Below, one piece after another: positions 1 through 5,858 of a stretch of 12,731 nt of DNA. Both the position numbers and the translations under genes were made by a program. Source of the DNA: JALYXS01 sp051003795 (GTDB lineage Bacteria; Acidobacteriota; Terriglobia; Bryobacterales; Bryobacteraceae). The notes below the pieces were generated by a model. The model saw only the letters and a program-made list of their open reading frames with translations, searched no databases and was not told the origin of the DNA. Each line of letters begins with the position of its first letter. Positions within the stretch are counted from its first letter, which is position 1. The stretch is taken from the NCBI GenBank assembly GCA_051003795.1, contig JBPCKZ010000153.1:1-12731 (forward strand), read 5' to 3'.

Positions 1-128
1 ATCGAGACGGTCGGAGCGAGTCCCGCGCTGCCGGCCGCCAGCACGTCCCGCCCATAGGTGTTCGCGAAACCTTCGGCCATCTGGCTCCGGCAGCAATTGC
101 CAATGCAGACAAACAGCACCCGTTTCAC
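1..128 (-). CDS. Low-molecular-weight protein tyrosine phosphatase / ArsC-like arsenate reductase, partial (C-terminus outside window)
   Basis: Only the first 42 codons are present; the gene runs off the left edge. Translated from a GTG at 126-128, the protein begins MKRVLFVCIGNCCRSQMAEG. This contains the P-loop CX5RS of the low-molecular-weight phosphatase fold, with nucleophile Cys8 and phosphate-binding Arg14-Ser15. The RSQMAEGFA continuation resembles thioredoxin-coupled arsenate reductases (ArsC) more than Wzb-type tyrosine phosphatases, where RSPMAE is usual. Cys13 sits where ArsC has its second P-loop cysteine, and Cys12 is an extra one. The distal cysteine pair that would settle ArsC against phosphatase lies outside the window. 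The GTG start overlaps the pdxT stop in a GTGA tetranucleotide, so translation is probably coupled to pdxT. The family is clear; the substrate (arsenate or phosphotyrosine) is not. Confidence 0.85.
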   Translation of the reverse strand, partial: MKRVLFVCIGNCCRSQMAEGFANTYGRDVLAAGSAGLAPTVS

Positions 129-706
129 AGCTTGCTCAGGAATAACTCGTGTACCCGCGAATCGGAAGTAAGCTCGGGATGAAAGGTCGCCGCCAGATGC
201 CCGCCTTGTTCCAGCAACACAGGATTTCCTCGATATTCGGCCAGTACGCGGCCTTTCGGCCCAACCCGGCGAATGATGGGCGCTCGAATGAATACCGCTT
301 CCAGGTTTCCGCGCCCGCCCGTGCGGGCGCCAAAATCCTCGCTCGGCTCGAGCGTGGCCACGCGGCTATCGATCTGGCGTCCATACCCGTTCCGCTCCAC
401 GTCCAGATCGAGCAGCCCCAAGCTTTCCTGCACCGGGTTCGAAACCGCTTTCGCCAGCAGAATCACCCCGGCGCACGTGCCGAAAATGGGATGAGATCGT
501 CCGAATTCTTGGAGCGGCTCAACCATGTTTTCGGCTCGCAGGAGCTTCAGCATGGTCGTGCTTTCGCCTCCGGGAATAATCAAGCCGTCAATACCCGAGA
601 GGTCGCGGGCCGTGCGCACGAATACCGGCTCCGCGCCCGCTTGCGCGAGCGCCTTACCGTGCGCTCCAAAATCGCCTTGCAGTGCCAGGACGCCGACGCG
701 CTTCAT
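125..706 (-). CDS. pdxT: Pyridoxal 5'-phosphate synthase glutaminase subunit PdxT
   Basis: This 193-residue protein has the usual length of PdxT (SNO family), a class I glutamine amidotransferase. It hydrolyses glutamine and passes ammonia to PdxS to make PLP. The N-terminal VGVLALQGDF and the GGEST oxyanion-hole motif (residues 46-50) are visible. The catalytic triad is Cys78 (in FGTCAG), His176 and Glu178 (in FHPEL). The ATG at 704-706 lies one base after the pdxS stop codon, so the two subunits of the complex are almost certainly co-translated in equal amounts. No strong ribosome-binding site precedes it, which fits translational coupling to pdxS. Its TGA overlaps the GTG start of the following phosphatase gene by 4 nt. 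The enzyme is cytoplasmic. Confidence 0.97.
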   Translation of the reverse strand: MKRVGVLALQGDFGAHGKALAQAGAEPVFVRTARDLSGIDGLIIPGGESTTMLKLLRAENMVEPLQEFGRSHPIFGTCAGVILLAKAVSNPVQESLGLLDLDVERNGYGRQIDSRVATLEPSEDFGARTGGRGNLEAVFIRAPIIRRVGPKGRVLAEYRGNPVLLEQGGHLAATFHPELTSDSRVHELFLSKL

Positions 707-707
707 C

Positions 708-1592
708 CTACCAGCCGCGCGTTTGCATCAGTTCGGATTCGTGCATCTTCGAAATATCCAGGCCGGGCATGCCGATTCCGAGGCCCTCGCTCGCTTCGAG
801 CAGCTTGATCGGATCTTTGTAATAGGTGGTTGCCTTCACGATGGCGCGGGCGCGCGCCTCGGGGTCGGAAGATTTGTAGATCCCCGAACCGACGAACACA
901 GCTTCGGCGCCAAGTTCCATCACCAGCGCGGCGTCGGCGGGTGTCGCGATTCCGCCCGCGGAGAAATTCGGCACCGGAAGCTTGCCGTGTTCGGCAACCC
1001 ACTCGACCAGTTCCAACGGAGCTTGCAGTTTCTTCGATTCGGCGACAAGTTCCTCCTTCCCGAGCACCGTCAACTGCTTCATCTCCCGCACAATCGTACG
1101 GATGTGGCGAACCGCTTCGACGATATTGCCCGAACCCGCTTCGCCCTTGGTGCGAATCATCGCGGCGCCCTCGGCGATCCGTCGCAGAGCTTCACCCAAA
1201 TTGCGCGCGCCGCAGACGAACGGCACTTTGTAATCGCGCTTGGCGATGTGGTGCTCTTCGTCGGCGGGCGTCAGCACCTCGCTCTCGTCGATGTAATCGA
1301 CGCCCAGCGCTTCCAGAATTCGCGCTTCCATGAAATGCCCGATGCGCGCTTTAGCCATCACCGGAATGCTGACGGTCGCCATAATTTCGCGGATCATCCC
1401 GACCGGCGACATGCGGGCCACTCCGCCGTCCCTACGGATGTCCGATGGAACGCGCTCGAGCGCCATCACCGCCGCGGCTCCAGCCTTTTCCGCGATGAGC
1501 GCCTGTTCGGCATTAACGACGTCCATGATGACGCCGCCTTTCAACATTTCCGCCAATCCGACTTTCAATCGGAAGGTATCGTCGAAGTTCAT
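708..1592 (-). CDS. pdxS: Pyridoxal 5'-phosphate synthase synthase subunit PdxS
   Basis: PdxS (SNZ family) is a TIM-barrel lyase. It condenses ribose 5-phosphate, glyceraldehyde 3-phosphate and PdxT-derived ammonia into PLP, in the DXP-independent pathway. From the ATG at 1590-1592 the protein is 294 residues, the length of Bacillus subtilis PdxS. Family landmarks fall at the expected numbers: Asp24 (GGVIMDVVNAEQA), Lys81 (VMAKARIGH), which forms the Schiff base with the pentose, and Lys149 (IRTKGE), which carries the later intermediate. The phosphate loop FVGSGIYKS and the C-terminal RGW are also present. An in-frame GTG at 1611-1613 would add seven residues and overlap the upstream stop. 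I prefer 1592 because AGAGGAG lies five bases before it inside that extension. The gene follows the MocR regulator by 17 nt and precedes pdxT by one. Confidence 0.97.
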   Translation of the reverse strand: MNFDDTFRLKVGLAEMLKGGVIMDVVNAEQALIAEKAGAAAVMALERVPSDIRRDGGVARMSPVGMIREIMATVSIPVMAKARIGHFMEARILEALGVDYIDESEVLTPADEEHHIAKRDYKVPFVCGARNLGEALRRIAEGAAMIRTKGEAGSGNIVEAVRHIRTIVREMKQLTVLGKEELVAESKKLQAPLELVEWVAEHGKLPVPNFSAGGIATPADAALVMELGAEAVFVGSGIYKSSDPEARARAIVKATTYYKDPIKLLEASEGLGIGMPGLDISKMHESELMQTRGW

Positions 1593-1597
1593 GCTTT

Positions 1598-1604
1598 CTC
1601 CTCT
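1598..1604 (-). promoter_or_regulatory. Ribosome-binding site deciding the pdxS start
   Basis: AGAGGAG on the minus strand lies five bases before the ATG at 1590-1592. It falls inside the seven-codon extension that a GTG start at 1613 would give, so it favours the ATG. Confidence 0.8.
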
Positions 1605-1609
1605 TTCTT

Positions 1610-3079
1610 TCACACCATCGCGAGCGCCGGTTCACGGTCGTTCGCGCGCCGCGTTTCCAACTCCGCCGCAAATACTTTTCCCAGCAGGCCGACGCCTCGT
1701 TCGATCTGTTCGGGAGTCAAACCGGCAAAGCTCAGGCGCAAACCGTTCGAGTGCGGCCGCGACACTCCAAAAAATCGGCCCGGCAAATACGTCACGCCCT
1801 CCCGCTGCGCTCGCGGCAGAATCTCGGCCGCATCCAGCGGTTCGGGCAGCGTTACCCACAGATTCATTCCGCCTTGCGGGCGCGAAAAGCGCGTTCCCTT
1901 GGGCAGATATTTTTCGCAAGCCCGCAGCACCGCGCCGAGCCGTTCCGCGCCGGCCTCCAACATGCGCGCTTGATGCCGTGCCATGCGTCCCGATTGCGCA
2001 AACCGCAACAGAACCGCCTGCGAGAACCGGTCGGTATGCAAATCGGTAAGCTGCTTGGCTTGCGTCAGACGGGCTATGAACGGGCGCGGGCCGATCACCC
2101 ATCCGACGCGCAGGCCCGGGAACGAAACTTTCGAGAAACTGCGCAGGAGGACGGTGCCGCCGCTTTCATCCATTTGCTTCAGCGTGGGGAGAGCTTCGCC
2201 CTCATAGCGCAGCTCACCATAAATATCGTTCTCGACGATGATGGACCGGGCATCCCGCGCGGCGCGTAGAATCCGGTGGCGAGCGGCCAGGGGAATGGTT
2301 GCGCCAGTGGGGTTTTGGAAATTGGGAATGATCGCCAGCAGCTTGGGCGGCCCGTTCGCGATTACGCGATCCAGTTGGTCCGGTTCCAAGCCATCGCGCC
2401 CCACGGTTACGCCCGAAAGGGCGGCGCCGGCCTGCATGAACAGATTCCTGAGACCCGGAAAAACCGGATCTTCGAGCGCCACCCGATCGCCCGGTCCGGT
2501 CAGCACGGTACGGATGAGATCGAGCGCCTGCTGGCATCCGTTCGCGATAAGCAGGTCGTCTTCCGGGCCGGCGGTTCCTTCCCGGCGCGCTTCGGCAAGC
2601 AGGAATTGGCGCAATGGCTCGTATCCGCCCGGCGACCCTAATTGCAAGACCGAGGCAAAATCGGGCGCGTCCATCACTTCCTGGGCGCTCTTCCGGAAGT
2701 CGTCCAACGGAAAGAGCCGCTCGGAAGGACGGGAGTTTGCGAAACTAAGCAACGCTCCCGCGTAGGAGGGCAATTGAACCGCGAAGGTGGGGCGCAGTAA
2801 CTGCTCCCAATTCGGGCCATTGCGCTCCGGATTTCGAACCCCCGTGACGAAACTGCCTCGGCCAACCTGGCCGGAGATGAGGCCGTCGGCCTCCAAGCGC
2901 TCATAAGCTGCGGAAACGGTGGTCCGGTTTAAACCGAGGAGGCCAGCCAATTCCCGAGTGGCCGGGAGCCGCTCGCCAGCCGCAAGCCGTCCGGAAGCGA
3001 TTAGCTCCGCGAAATGACGTGAAAGTTGCTGGTAAATCGGGATTTCCGAGTGATTATCGAGATTGGGCCGATCAACCAT
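1610..3079 (-). CDS. MocR/PdxR-family transcriptional regulator (GntR HTH + class I aminotransferase domain)
   Basis: This 489-residue protein has the standard MocR architecture and length. A GntR-type winged helix spans about residues 13-80 (IYQQLSRHFAELIASGRL, RLPATRELA, AAYERLEADGLI, GRGSFV). After a linker, a fold-type I aminotransferase domain spans about 105-475. The PLP-binding set looks intact: NPTG around Asn256, Asp285 in ENDIYGE, the Schiff-base Lys317 in SFSKVSFPG, and Arg324. Because it directly precedes pdxS and pdxT in the same direction, it is most likely a PdxR-type regulator that senses PLP and controls B6 synthesis. That role is inferred from position, since MocR proteins also regulate GABA, taurine and other pathways. 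PdxR genes are often divergent from pdxST; here the gene is upstream and co-directional, suggesting autoregulation within the operon. The start is the ATG at 3077-3079. Confidence 0.9.
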   Translation of the reverse strand: MVDRPNLDNHSEIPIYQQLSRHFAELIASGRLAAGERLPATRELAGLLGLNRTTVSAAYERLEADGLISGQVGRGSFVTGVRNPERNGPNWEQLLRPTFAVQLPSYAGALLSFANSRPSERLFPLDDFRKSAQEVMDAPDFASVLQLGSPGGYEPLRQFLLAEARREGTAGPEDDLLIANGCQQALDLIRTVLTGPGDRVALEDPVFPGLRNLFMQAGAALSGVTVGRDGLEPDQLDRVIANGPPKLLAIIPNFQNPTGATIPLAARHRILRAARDARSIIVENDIYGELRYEGEALPTLKQMDESGGTVLLRSFSKVSFPGLRVGWVIGPRPFIARLTQAKQLTDLHTDRFSQAVLLRFAQSGRMARHQARMLEAGAERLGAVLRACEKYLPKGTRFSRPQGGMNLWVTLPEPLDAAEILPRAQREGVTYLPGRFFGVSRPHSNGLRLSFAGLTPEQIERGVGLLGKVFAAELETRRANDREPALAMV

Positions 3080-3201
3080 CCACAGTCAGCATGCCATATT
3101 GGACTGCCGGGGTGCAAGCGGACGGCGCGAACGGTTACGAAAGTGGAATTGCCCGTAACCTTTCGCCGCCGGTAAACGAATTGCATAATGGAAACACACC
3201 A
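3080..3201. promoter_or_regulatory. Divergent intergenic region between mocR/pdxR-like gene and msrB
   Basis: This 122-nt region separates two divergent units and must carry promoters in both directions. On the plus strand CATAAT (3184-3189) resembles a -10 box, with a poor -35 candidate TTTCGC (3161-3166) 17 bp upstream; that would leave a very short msrB leader. No convincing minus-strand -10/-35 pair was found. A GGAAA at 3190-3194 is a plausible weak ribosome-binding site seven bases before the msrB ATG. The region contains the dyad annotated separately. Confidence 0.5.
3133..3160. promoter_or_regulatory. Inverted repeat, candidate operator for the MocR-type regulator
   Basis: GGTTACG at 3133-3139 and CGTAACC at 3154-3160 form a perfect 7+7 bp inverted repeat with a 14-bp spacer. 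Half-sites are 21 bp apart, about two helical turns, as expected for a dimer binding one DNA face. A second, offset dyad overlaps it: CGAAAG at 3138-3143 and CTTTCG at 3160-3165. It lies between the two divergent start codons. Assigning it to this regulator is inference from position. Confidence 0.45.
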
Positions 3202-3747
3202 ATGAAATTTACGCGTAGAGCATTTTTCAGTTTTTCGGGAGCCGCCCTTACGATGGGGTGCTTTCGCGCAAAGGCAGCCGCCACGGGAGACGCCGTCGAG
3301 GAGGTTTCCATCGTTCGCTTCGGCAAGACGGGCCAGAACGATGGCTTGGTCAAGGTGGAGAAGGTTGTCCTGAGCGACGCGGAATGGAAAAAGCGCCTTA
3401 GCAAAGGGGAATTCAACGTCGCGCGCCGCGCGGGCACGGAAATCCCGTTTACCGGCCGCTATTGGAACAATCACGAAAAGGGCCTCTATCGGTGCGTTTG
3501 TTGCGACAACGCGCTATTCAGTTCGGATACGAAATTCGAATCCGGCACGGGTTGGCCGAGCTTCTGGCAACCGATCGACCGGCAAAATATCGAGACGGCG
3601 CTCGACACGAGCTACGGCACGCGCCGCAACGAAGTCAAGTGCAAGCGCTGCGATGCCCACCTGGGGCATGTCTTCAACGATGGCCCGCAACCCACCGGAT
3701 TGCGTTACTGCATGAACGGAACTGCGCTTAAATTCGAGAAAATATGA
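3202..3747 (+). CDS. msrB: Peptide-methionine (R)-S-oxide reductase MsrB, exported (Tat-like signal)
   Basis: MsrB reduces the R form of methionine sulfoxide in proteins. From the ATG at 3202 the protein is 181 residues. The first ~27 form a signal peptide with a twin-arginine motif (TRRAFF) followed by a short hydrophobic stretch and an AKAAA cleavage-like region, so the enzyme probably acts in the periplasm. The MsrB core spans about 55-180: zinc cysteines Cys98/Cys101 and Cys147/Cys150, GTGWPSFW at 115-122, HLGHVF at 153-158, and catalytic Cys170 in RYCMNG (Asn-Gly where many homologues have Asn-Ser). Cys20 lies in the signal region but the residues before it do not form a good lipobox. 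The reading frame is open from 3019, but the extension would run back into mocR and lacks family similarity. The stop overlaps the msrA ATG by 4 nt. Confidence 0.95.
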   Translation: MKFTRRAFFSFSGAALTMGCFRAKAAATGDAVEEVSIVRFGKTGQNDGLVKVEKVVLSDAEWKKRLSKGEFNVARRAGTEIPFTGRYWNNHEKGLYRCVCCDNALFSSDTKFESGTGWPSFWQPIDRQNIETALDTSYGTRRNEVKCKRCDAHLGHVFNDGPQPTGLRYCMNGTALKFEKI

Positions 3748-4391
3748 GACTACCTATGCCAACCAAAACGGTATTTGCAATGGCAATCACGGCGCTCGGA
3801 CTGACCGCCGCAAGTTTTCCCAATCCCCCGGCGGACGAGGCTCCAGTAAAAGGGCGTGAGACAGTTGTCCTGGCCGGCGGATGTTTCTGGGGTGTCGAAG
3901 CGGTTTTCGAGCATCTAAAAGGAGTTTCCGATGTTGTTTCCGGATACGCCGGCGGCAACAAGGCGACGGCGCATTACGATATCGTGAGTACGGGACGGAC
4001 CGGACACGCGGAGTCGGTCAAGGTGACCTACGATCCTTCACAGATTTCGTTTGGGCAACTATTGAAGGTGTACTTCTCGGTGGCGCACGACCCCACCGAA
4101 CTGAACCGCCAGGGCCCGGATTCGGGTTCACAGTACCGGTCCTCCATCTTCTATACGACGCCCGAGCAGAAGCGCTTGGCGGAAGCTTATATCTCCGAAT
4201 TGGATCAAGCGAAGGTTTACCCGAAACCGATCGTTACGAAAGTGACGCCGCTCGATAAGTTCTACCCGGCCGAGGAACATCATCAAAAGTTCATCGACCG
4301 CAATCCGACCTATCCGTATGTGGTGTATAACGATTTGCCCAAGCTGAGAAATTTGAAAGAACAGTTCCCGGACCTGGTCAAATCCCGCTAA
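3744..4391 (+). CDS. msrA: Peptide-methionine (S)-S-oxide reductase MsrA, exported, single-cysteine form
   Basis: MsrA reduces the S form of methionine sulfoxide, complementing MsrB. The protein is 215 residues. An N-terminal hydrophobic segment (about residues 8-24) looks like a Sec signal peptide. The MsrA domain follows, with the GGCFWG motif carrying catalytic Cys47, then SGYAGG, HAESVKVTYDP, HDPTELNRQGPDSGSQYRS and EEHHQKF, all hallmarks of the family. Cys47 is the only cysteine in the whole protein, so the usual C-terminal resolving cysteines are absent and recycling must use an external thiol or a partner such as MsrB. The ATG at 3744 overlaps the msrB TGA (ATGA), indicating coupled translation. 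An in-frame ATG at 3756 would give a slightly shorter signal peptide and cannot be excluded. Confidence 0.95.
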   Translation: MRLPMPTKTVFAMAITALGLTAASFPNPPADEAPVKGRETVVLAGGCFWGVEAVFEHLKGVSDVVSGYAGGNKATAHYDIVSTGRTGHAESVKVTYDPSQISFGQLLKVYFSVAHDPTELNRQGPDSGSQYRSSIFYTTPEQKRLAEAYISELDQAKVYPKPIVTKVTPLDKFYPAEEHHQKFIDRNPTYPYVVYNDLPKLRNLKEQFPDLVKSR

Positions 4392-4420
4392 CTTGTTTGC
4401 GGCGCGCGCATTCCTGCATA

Positions 4421-5572
4421 ATGATGCAGATGAAATCTTTACTCACCGTTTGGCTCGTTCTCGCGGCGGCTCTCGCCGCCCAGAACACTACGTTCGAGGA
4501 CATGCCGGCCTATTCGCTCGCAAACGATAAGCTCGAGCTAAAGGTCCTTCCGCGCGGCGGCGCGATTGCCAGTATCGTGCTGCGTGACGACGGCCGGAAA
4601 CTAAACCCGCTCTGGGATCCGCTTCGCATGGCGCGGGAACTCGGGCAGAAGAATACCTTTGGCGGGGGCACGGGGCATTTCCTCTGTCTGGATGGGTTCG
4701 GCCCCGTATCGCCCGAAGAGAAGGCGGCGGGGCTGCCGGGCCATGGCGAAGCGCATCTTCGGCAGTGGGAAGTGCGCACCGAAGCCAAGGCGGGCGCAAC
4801 TTCGACACTGGCGCTCACAACGCAATTGCCGATTACGCAGGAGAATCTCACGCGGACCATGCGCGTGGTCGATGGCGAGAACGTGGTGTATGTCGAGACC
4901 GAAGTCGAAAGCTTGCTGGGATTCGATCGCCCGATCAGCTGGGGCGAGCACGCCACCATCGGGTCGCCTTTCCTGGAACCAGGCGTTACCGTCGTGGATC
5001 TTTCCGCCAAGCGAGCTCAAACGCGCCCTTATGAACCCGAGAAAGGCGGATTGCCCCACCGGCTGCCTTCGGGCAAGGATTTCGATTGGCCGCTGGCGCC
5101 GGCCTTGGGCGGGGGACAAGTGGACCTTCGCGCCGCGACCGCGAACCCCGATTCCATCGATCATTCAACCTGCCTTATGGATACATCGCGCGAACTGGAA
5201 TTTGTATCCGCGTTGAATCCCGGTAAACGCCTGGTCCTGGGATACGTTTTCAAGCGCGCGGAGTATCCATGGACGCAGAATTGGGAGAACTACCCGGCCA
5301 CGTTGAAGATGGCGCGCGGAATGGAGTTCTCGACGCAGGCGTACGATGTCCCGAGACGCGAGGTAGTGGATGAAAATCGCATGTTCGGCGTCCCGTTGTA
5401 CCGTTGGCTGCCGGCGAAATCGAAAATCGGCACGAAGTTCCTAATGTTTTACGCGCACGTGCCGGATGGGTTCAAGAAGGTGGACGACGTGCGCCTGGAG
5501 AACGGGATGCTGATTATCGAAGATTGGAAGGCGAATCTGCTGGTGCGTTTGAAGGCAAGTTTGCCGTTATAA
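4421..5572 (+). CDS. Exported galactose-mutarotase-fold / aldose 1-epimerase-like protein
   Basis: This 383-residue protein starts with a clear signal peptide (basic start, hydrophobic segment about 6-19, Ala-Ala-Gln at 19-21), so it is secreted or periplasmic. The mature N-terminus has the mutarotase-like pattern of alternating beta strands (LANDKLELKVLPRGGAIAS, then LNPLWDP), followed by an HGEAH segment (108-112) with RQWEV and WGEHATIG around His177. These resemble the sugar-binding histidine regions of aldose 1-epimerases, but I cannot assign a complete catalytic set, and a non-enzymatic carbohydrate-binding role is possible. The frame opens at a TTG (4397) and has ATGs at 4421, 4424 and 4430; I chose 4421 because upstream residues are polar. 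No good ribosome-binding site is visible. It begins 29 nt after msrA and is probably co-transcribed with it. Confidence 0.65.
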   Translation: MMQMKSLLTVWLVLAAALAAQNTTFEDMPAYSLANDKLELKVLPRGGAIASIVLRDDGRKLNPLWDPLRMARELGQKNTFGGGTGHFLCLDGFGPVSPEEKAAGLPGHGEAHLRQWEVRTEAKAGATSTLALTTQLPITQENLTRTMRVVDGENVVYVETEVESLLGFDRPISWGEHATIGSPFLEPGVTVVDLSAKRAQTRPYEPEKGGLPHRLPSGKDFDWPLAPALGGGQVDLRAATANPDSIDHSTCLMDTSRELEFVSALNPGKRLVLGYVFKRAEYPWTQNWENYPATLKMARGMEFSTQAYDVPRREVVDENRMFGVPLYRWLPAKSKIGTKFLMFYAHVPDGFKKVDDVRLENGMLIIEDWKANLLVRLKASLPL

Positions 5573-5597
5573 AGAGTGAGACAATGAATCGGAATAT

Positions 5598-5858
5598 ATG
5601 AATCCCGAATACATTCCGCTGCTCACGTTCATGGGTACAATTGCCGTTTTGGTTCTGGGATTTTCGTTTAATAACAGCCGCATCACCGATCTGCGCGGCG
5701 AATTCGGCGCGCGTTTCGGCGATCTGAAAGATCTCATACGGGCGCACGCCGATAAGCATGATGCGAATCTGCGCCGGGTTGAGGACATGCTCCTCGGGAA
5801 ATTCGCCGAGTTGGATAACCGGTTGAGCCGCATTGAAAACCACCTGCATCTTCAATAA
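5598..5858 (+). CDS. Small membrane protein: one N-terminal transmembrane helix and coiled-coil tail, unknown function
   Basis: This is an 86-residue protein I do not recognise. Residues about 7-24 form one transmembrane helix. The rest is polar, charged and helix-prone with heptad-like spacing (LRGEFGARFGDLKDLI, LRRVEDMLLGKFAELDNRLSRIENHL), suggesting a parallel coiled coil. It may therefore oligomerise at the inner membrane with a cytoplasmic tail. A GGA five bases before the ATG is a weak ribosome-binding site. A five-codon frame (5584-5601) ends in an ATGA overlap with this start. The gene follows the mutarotase-like gene by 25 nt and ends tail to tail with the kinase-like gene, overlapping it by 7 nt. 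Helix-plus-coiled-coil composition argues it is real, but no function should be assumed. Confidence 0.65.
   Translation: MNPEYIPLLTFMGTIAVLVLGFSFNNSRITDLRGEFGARFGDLKDLIRAHADKHDANLRRVEDMLLGKFAELDNRLSRIENHLHLQ

Noticed and set aside
525..1973. Long plus-strand open frame of 482 codons
   Set aside because: It lies antisense to pdxT, pdxS and the end of the regulator, whose family motifs are unmistakable. The translation is low-complexity, rich in Arg/His/Phe, as expected from the complement of GC-rich genes.
3184..3189. CATAAT as a confident msrB promoter -10 box
   Set aside because: The matching -35 position is poor and the implied leader is only a few bases. It is kept only as a weak candidate within the intergenic entry.
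3019..3201. Upstream extension of msrB to 3019
   Set aside because: It overlaps the start of the regulator gene and the operator region. The ATG at 3202 begins a classic Tat-type signal peptide.
4397..4420. TTG start for the mutarotase-like gene
   Set aside because: It would place polar and basic residues and a cysteine before the signal peptide. The ATG cluster at 4421-4432 gives a normal signal sequence.
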